DNA from: Candidatus Thermofonsia Clade 1 bacterium
GTDB taxonomy: Bacteria > Chloroflexota > Anaerolineae > Aggregatilineales > UBA2796
Length of the DNA stretch: 64,000 nucleotides
Direction of reading: 5' to 3'
Assembly: GCA_002794705.1 (NCBI GenBank)
Contig: PGTK01000008.1
Span: 1-64,000, forward strand
Shown piece after piece: positions 60,113 to 64,000 of this stretch. Position 1 is the first letter of the stretch. Each line of letters begins with the position of its first letter. Below the pieces are notes generated by a model. It saw only the letters and a list, made by a program, of their open reading frames with translations. It had not been told where the DNA came from and did no database searches. Both the position numbers and the translations under genes were made by a program.

Positions 60113-60676
60113 CTAGATAGGGTGTTCGCAGCTGCTCGGTCTGCCCAGCGAGAGCAGATCAGTGAAGGTGACCCGCGCTTGCAGCGCCTGCCAGCGCGCT
60201 TTGAAGCGCTCTAGGTAGGCGGCGTCAAGCGGAGTCAGGTGCATTAGATAGGCGTCTTCGTTGTTATCGCGGTAGTAGCCCTTGCGCACGCTCACGATCT
60301 GGAATTCGTACTTGCGGTATAGGTTGATGGCAGGCACGTTGCTCACGCGCACCTCTAGGACGCAATAGGTGGCGCCTAGCCGCATCCCGCGCAGCACCAT
60401 GCCGCCCAGCAGCACCTCGCCCAAGCCCTGCCCGCGCCAATTCGGATGAGTGGCAATGGTGCTGATGTGCGCCTCGCCCTCGATCAGCCACATGCCGCCG
60501 TAGCCCACAATGCAGAGCGGCTCGCCCTCGCGCTCTAGGACGATCATGTGCGCGCTGCGATTATCGTTAATTTCGAAAATGTACGAGTTCATTGACCAAG
60601 GCGTGCTGAACGCCAGTTGATCGATCTCCATGACGTGCGGGATATCCTGCAGACGCATGTAGCGCAGCGTATACAT
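60113..60676 (-). CDS. rimI: Ribosomal-protein-alanine N-acetyltransferase-like
   Basis: A 187-residue GNAT enzyme with MRLQDIPHVMEIDQLAFSTPW, ISTIATHPNWRGQGLGEVLL (acetyl-CoA motif A with RGQGLG), LEVRVSNVPAINLYRKYEF and GYYRDNNEDAYLM. RimI acetylates the N-terminus of ribosomal protein bS18 and possibly others. It lies 11 nt after tsaB, a common pairing. The C-terminal extension of about 35 residues (ERFKARWQALQARVTFTDLL) is not part of the usual fold. Confidence 0.9.
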   Translation of the reverse strand: MYTLRYMRLQDIPHVMEIDQLAFSTPWSMNSYIFEINDNRSAHMIVLEREGEPLCIVGYGGMWLIEGEAHISTIATHPNWRGQGLGEVLLGGMVLRGMRLGATYCVLEVRVSNVPAINLYRKYEFQIVSVRKGYYRDNNEDAYLMHLTPLDAAYLERFKARWQALQARVTFTDLLSLGRPSSCEHPI

Positions 60677-60687
60677 CGTTCATCATC

Positions 60688-61380
60688 CTACGGATGTGGT
60701 ACGCCCGGCTGATGTAGATAGAAAGGGACAGCGCGCAGTGGATCGCCCTGTTCGCCGCTCCGAAAGCGCGCCCAAGCCAACTCAGCGAGGAAAGCCGCCC
60801 GCCGCAACGCCCAAGCAGGCGAGGCTAACTCTAGCCGATACGCCTGCGTTGTGTTGAGCGCATGGATCGCGGCATGGACAGTGCTATCCGCCTCCCCTGC
60901 GACCCGAATCGGCGTCTGCGGCGTGCCTAGGCAGGCAAAGAGGGTCTCAGGTGCCTCAATGCGCGTCTCACTGATCGCCTGCCAAGCGCCCTCTCCTGAC
61001 CAAGCGTAGGCGGCGCCGCACAGTCGCCCGCGCCCTGCCTGTGCGAAGGCGATCAAGCGCTCTGGGCGCGGCGGCTGTCCCGCTGCTACGATATCGAGAG
61101 TCGGAATGGCGAGCAGCGGCACGTTCAGCGCCAGAGCGAGGCTTTGCGCCACGCTAAAGCCGACCCGTAAGCCGTTAAACGATCCCGGTCCTTGCGCAAC
61201 AGCGAGGTGTGTCAGGTCACGTGGACTCAAACGCGCTTGGCGCAATGCCATGTCAATGGCAGGCACCAGCTCAACTGTATGGTGACTATCGCTCTGCCAA
61301 GTGTACTCGGCGTAGATCACGGCGCCGTCATGTAGCGCAAGGCTGAGCGCCCGCGTAGCTGTATCCAGAGCGAGTAACAT
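60688..61380 (-). CDS. tsaB: tRNA threonylcarbamoyladenosine biosynthesis protein TsaB
   Basis: A 230-residue inactive ASKHA-fold paralogue of TsaD, needed for the t6A37 modification. MLLALDTATRALSLALHDG, SHHTVELVPAIDMALRQARL, LAVAQGPGSFNGLRVGFSVAQSLA and IPTLDIVA are typical. TsaB works with TsaD and TsaE, which are not here. The gene is 10 nt after queA and 11 nt before rimI. Thus three tRNA- or ribosome-modifying genes are transcribed together. Confidence 0.93.
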   Translation of the reverse strand: MLLALDTATRALSLALHDGAVIYAEYTWQSDSHHTVELVPAIDMALRQARLSPRDLTHLAVAQGPGSFNGLRVGFSVAQSLALALNVPLLAIPTLDIVAAGQPPRPERLIAFAQAGRGRLCGAAYAWSGEGAWQAISETRIEAPETLFACLGTPQTPIRVAGEADSTVHAAIHALNTTQAYRLELASPAWALRRAAFLAELAWARFRSGEQGDPLRAVPFYLHQPGVPHP

Positions 61381-61389
61381 AGCGCCTGC

Positions 61390-62487
61390 CTATAGGATCA
61401 ACATCGCGTCGCCCAGACTGTAAAAGCGATACTCAGCCTCAATTGCCGCCTGATAGGCGCGCAGGATCAACTCGCGCCCTGCAAAAGCGCTGACCAGCAT
61501 CAGAAGAGAGGATTTGGGCAGATGAAAATTGGTGATAAGCGCGTCCACAGCGCGGAATTTGAAGCCGGGCATGATGAATAGCTCAGTCTGGGCGCTGAAG
61601 GCGCTGAGCGGGCGCCATGCGCAGCGATCCGCCGCTTCATAGCCCGCGAGATGGAGGCGCTCAGGCGGCGTGCCAAGCGCATAAAGCGCCGCTGTCTCTA
61701 GCGTGCGCATGGTGGTGGTGCCAACAGCAAAAATGCGCCCGCCGCGCAACTTGACCTCATTCAGCTGCTTAGCCGCCTCAGGCGATAGCTCAGCGTATTC
61801 AGCGTGCAAGCGCCGCGCTGCAATTTGCTCTTCGCGCAAGGGCAGAAACGTGCCGAGTCCTACGTGGAGCGTGCAGTAGACCAGCGGCACGCCCATCTCG
61901 CGGATGCGCAAGAGCAACTCAGGTGTGAAGTGCAAGCCGGCGGTCGGCGCGGCGGCGGAGCCTTCCACACGGCTATAGACCGTCTGATAGCGCTCAGGAT
62001 CGCGCAATTTTTGATGGATGTAGGGCGGCAAGGGCAGCTCGCCGATCCGATCGAGGTGCGGCTCAACGGGCGCATTGAACTGAATCACGCGCTGCGCGCC
62101 CTCGCGCTCTTCACAAATCTCTGCCTCAAGGTCAGGTGCGCCTTCCACGCGCAAGCGCGTCCCAACCGTGAGGCGCTTGCCGCCTAAGAGCGCTAGCCAC
62201 TGCTCACCTGCCAATTTTTGTGCCAAGAGAATCTCAACAGCGCCGCCGCTTGGCACTTTGCGCGCCTGCAAGCGCGCCGGGATGACGCGGGTCTGGTTGA
62301 GGACGAGCGCGTCGTTCGGCGTGAGGTAATCAGGCAGATCGCGGAAGGTGCGATGCTCAAATGTGCCGTCCTGCCGATGCACCACGAGTAAGCGCGCCGA
62401 GTCGCGCGGCTCAACCGCCGTCTGAGCGATGCGCTCAGGCGGCAGCGCGTAATCGAAATCCTCAGGACGGCAAGGCGGTAGGCTCAT
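61390..62487 (-). CDS. queA: S-adenosylmethionine:tRNA ribosyltransferase-isomerase
   Basis: QueA makes epoxyqueuosine in tRNA from preQ1-tRNA and SAM. The 365-residue protein shows FDYALPPERIAQTAVEPRDSARL (in parts), LPDYLTPNDALVLNQTRVIPARL, AAPTAGLHFTPELL, YCTLHVGLGTFLP, HAEYAELSPEAA, GTTTMRTLE, and ITNFHLPKSSLLMLVSAFAG. ATG 62487 overlaps the stop of the upstream gene by four bases (ATGA); a longer reading would replace that whole gene end and is rejected. Confidence 0.95.
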   Translation of the reverse strand: MSLPPCRPEDFDYALPPERIAQTAVEPRDSARLLVVHRQDGTFEHRTFRDLPDYLTPNDALVLNQTRVIPARLQARKVPSGGAVEILLAQKLAGEQWLALLGGKRLTVGTRLRVEGAPDLEAEICEEREGAQRVIQFNAPVEPHLDRIGELPLPPYIHQKLRDPERYQTVYSRVEGSAAAPTAGLHFTPELLLRIREMGVPLVYCTLHVGLGTFLPLREEQIAARRLHAEYAELSPEAAKQLNEVKLRGGRIFAVGTTTMRTLETAALYALGTPPERLHLAGYEAADRCAWRPLSAFSAQTELFIMPGFKFRAVDALITNFHLPKSSLLMLVSAFAGRELILRAYQAAIEAEYRFYSLGDAMLIL

Positions 62488-62753
62488 GTCTGGATGAATT
62501 GGGCGGCATTCAGCACGAAAAGCGTGGCGGCGTGATGATCGCCTTTGCTGTAGGGCGCGCACGCCTCACGGATTACAGCGATAACGTTCGGCACTTGCTC
62601 TTCATCCACGCCGATCACGAGCGTGGTGTTGCCGCGCCGCAGGAAGCCGCCCACGCTGGCAATCTGCGTGACGGGGAACTTTTTCTCGACCAACGCACGC
62701 GAGACCGTCTCAACCGCATCAGCCATGATGATGGCGAAAATGAGTTTCTTCAT
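62484..62753 (-). CDS. DUF970/PII-like cyclic-di-AMP receptor family protein (copy 2)
   Basis: An 89-residue PII-like protein: MKKLIFAIIMADAVETVSRAL, FPVTQIASVGGFLRRGNTTLVIGV, and a terminal LFVLNAAQFIQT. GGFLRxGNTTL is the nucleotide loop of the DarA/PstA family, which binds c-di-AMP in Gram-positive bacteria. The middle (T-loop-like) segment is shorter than in copy 1, so ligand or partner may differ. It begins 15 nt after copy 1 and is coupled to queA by ATGA. Confidence 0.8.
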   Translation of the reverse strand: MKKLIFAIIMADAVETVSRALVEKKFPVTQIASVGGFLRRGNTTLVIGVDEEQVPNVIAVIREACAPYSKGDHHAATLFVLNAAQFIQT

Positions 62754-62768
62754 AGTCAAAAAAGTCTG

Positions 62769-63095
62769 TCAGACTTGCTCAAAATGCTCAACATCCAGAA
62801 TAAAAATGGTAGCGCCGCCGACCTCGACCTCCACATAGTTGTAAAGCGTCATGCCGTTTGGCGTAGTGCCGGTTGCCATGGGCATATAGCGCATACGGCG
62901 CTGACTGGATGCCGTGAGCAGCTCCACAACTGCCTCAACGTGCTGATCCTCGACGCCAACGAGGAGCGTGGTGTTGCCTTGCCGCAAAAAACCGCCTGTT
63001 GAGCCGACTTGCGTCACACGGTAGCCTTTTTCGGTCAATTTACTCACCACATAGTCCGAATCTTGATCTTGCACTGTCGCCACAATAAGTTTCAT
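62769..63095 (-). CDS. DUF970/PII-like cyclic-di-AMP receptor family protein (copy 1)
   Basis: A 108-residue protein closer to classical DarA/PstA: MKLIVATVQDQDSDYVVSKL, YRVTQVGSTGGFLRQGNTTLLVGVED (in parts), the Met/Tyr-rich B-loop RRMRYMPMATGTTPNGMTLY and a last strand VEVEVGGATIFILDVEHFEQV-like segment. The protein binds c-di-AMP in homologues; downstream partners are unknown. It is first in the long minus-strand operon. A GGGGG-containing leader and hairpin AGGCG-TACG-CGCCT precede it. Confidence 0.85.
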   Translation of the reverse strand: MKLIVATVQDQDSDYVVSKLTEKGYRVTQVGSTGGFLRQGNTTLLVGVEDQHVEAVVELLTASSQRRMRYMPMATGTTPNGMTLYNYVEVEVGGATIFILDVEHFEQV

Positions 63096-63141
63096 ACAGT
63101 CAAAAGTACCCCCTAAAGGCGCGTACGCCTAATGTACCATA

Positions 63142-63147
63142 AGTATA
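63142..63147 (-). promoter_or_regulatory. -10 element of the c-di-AMP-receptor/queA operon
   Basis: TATACT on the minus strand, 46 nt before ATG 63095; no good -35 box at 16-18 bp. Confidence 0.4.
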
Positions 63148-63163
63148 GCAGCTTTAGCGCACT

Positions 63164-63994
63164 TTAGGGATTGGGCGTGGCGCGATTCGGCGTCGGAGTC
63201 AGGCTATCCACTGGGACAGGCGGCGAATCGCGGGAGATATTCGGCACTTGGATCGCCACGCGATAGGCGCGATTGTTCTCAATCCATTGAATACGACCGA
63301 GCGTTTGCCGTTCGTAGTTCCATAGCTGGGTCAGTGCCACACCGCTGATCCAGCGCGCCTCACCGCTGGCTGCCACCTCTTCCAAGCGGAAAGGCGCGGC
63401 GAGAGGCCAGCCGATCTCCGGCAAGGCAGGGTTGCGCGGCTCTTCATAGACCGTGATCCAAGCGCCTGTAGGCACAAACAGGGCGCGCTGCGGATTGATC
63501 GTGCGGCAGCGATCCAAAATAGCGACATAGGCATTGTTCGCCCAGCCGCGATAGCTGCGAATGGTGCGCAAGCCGCGTGAGACGTTCAGCGTCAGGCTCT
63601 CTTGAGCAGCATCTTCGCTAGGCGGAAACTCTTGCGCAGCCAGATCGGGCAGATCGTAGAAGTTCAGGTCGCGGATGATGTATTCGAGGAAGCCTCGCAT
63701 AGTGACCTCATCTAGGTAGGTCTCAGAGACCTCCTCGCCCGACGGCGGCACCACACTGACCCAGATCAGGCGTCCGTCACCATAGAGCGTGCAAGTGGGC
63801 AGGCGATTCAGGCGCTCACGTGGCGACTCATTCAAAATAATGCGATCGAGGCGCATGACAATCGTGTTCGGATTGCGATCCCAGCCAATCACCTCGCCCT
63901 GTGGCTGCGCAGCAGGCGTCTGTTCAGAGGCGGGCGCGCCGCCACACGCCGCTAAGAGCGCCAGACTGCACAACAGGGCAAACTTTCGCCACAT
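63164..63994 (-). CDS. Hypothetical lipoprotein at the window edge
   Basis: A roughly 276-residue protein with a lipoprotein signal (MWRKFALLCSLALLAACGG, Cys about 17). A Thr/Pro/Ala linker follows, then a beta-rich domain: NTIVMRLDRIILNESPRERL, LYGDGRLIWVSVVPPSG, FLEYIIRDLNFYDLPDLAAQ and LNVSRGLRTIRSYRGW. It ends in a VPVDSLTPTPNRATPNP tail. ATG 63994 gives a normal signal peptide; an ATG at 64000, or a start outside the window, is also possible. No family is recognised; Lgt would process it. Confidence 0.7.
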   Translation of the reverse strand: MWRKFALLCSLALLAACGGAPASEQTPAAQPQGEVIGWDRNPNTIVMRLDRIILNESPRERLNRLPTCTLYGDGRLIWVSVVPPSGEEVSETYLDEVTMRGFLEYIIRDLNFYDLPDLAAQEFPPSEDAAQESLTLNVSRGLRTIRSYRGWANNAYVAILDRCRTINPQRALFVPTGAWITVYEEPRNPALPEIGWPLAAPFRLEEVAASGEARWISGVALTQLWNYERQTLGRIQWIENNRAYRVAIQVPNISRDSPPVPVDSLTPTPNRATPNP

Positions 63995-64000
63995 CAGCAT

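Noticed and set aside
1..64000. tRNA, rRNA, insertion sequences, integrases, phage genes
   Set aside because: No T-loop-like GTTCRANNC in a cloverleaf context, no transposase or integrase motifs, and no flanking inverted repeats were seen in either strand.

Overview
The window looks like a piece of a Chloroflexota chromosome, probably Anaerolineae-like. This is an inference from the gene families: an orphan GlmL/MutL-type ATPase with DUF6754-like and (D/E)-x-P-D-W-L-rich membrane proteins, PD40 propellers behind Thr/Pro-rich linkers, many GT-C type membrane glycosyltransferases, and a SARP/BTAD regulator with a vestigial P-loop. It has a high G+C content by eye and is packed almost without gaps. 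I saw no tRNA, rRNA, CRISPR array, transposase or prophage, so it reads as core chromosome plus lineage-specific envelope genes.

Layout. 1-6.3 kb: a partial PD40 propeller protein, an EVE-domain protein with a nuclease-like C-terminus, and a STAS-like protein with a three-GAF/PAS histidine kinase. 6.5-20 kb: membrane proteins, a DUF3352-like secreted protein with an MFS transporter, two tandem GT-C proteins with mltG, recA behind a PadR regulator, a DUF6056-like membrane protein, and lgt. 20.3-25.5 kb: dcd, then the arginine operon argC-argB-argD-argG on the minus strand. Upstream of argC lies what looks like a complete transcription attenuator: a 27-codon Arg-rich leader peptide, mutually exclusive hairpins and a strong intrinsic terminator. 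This is the best single find.

25.5-34.6 kb: an eight-gene, translationally coupled minus-strand operon. It encodes a GlmL-like ASKHA ATPase, a 1001-residue protein with many D-W-L motifs, a DUF6754-like protein and several membrane proteins. No known pathway explains it, and it is the best candidate for an undescribed envelope machine. 34.7-42.2 kb: ffh-rpsP-khpA-rimM, an amidase, a divergent metallo-beta-lactamase-fold protein with an odd metal motif, and the housekeeping sigma factor with a LiaF-like protein and a zinc ribbon. 42.2-49.8 kb: a Gld-type ABC system, a lipoprotein GH13 glycosidase and hisS. 50-54.7 kb: the SARP-like regulator, yraN-miaA and small exported proteins.

54.7-64 kb: a minus-strand run with two c-di-AMP-receptor-like paralogues, queA, tsaB, rimI, a family-4 uracil-DNA glycosylase ending in a beta-clamp motif, a WecA/MraY-like transferase, two glycosyltransferases, cyanophycinase, and a lipoprotein at the edge.

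Several themes recur. Many promoters fit TTGnnn-17-TAnnnT. Four-base ATGA/GTGA overlaps couple genes in operons. A few starts sit so close to the -10 box that the mRNA would be nearly leaderless. Short inverted repeats sit on the padR, arg and MBL-hydrolase promoters. Domain and family calls come from reading motifs without database searches.
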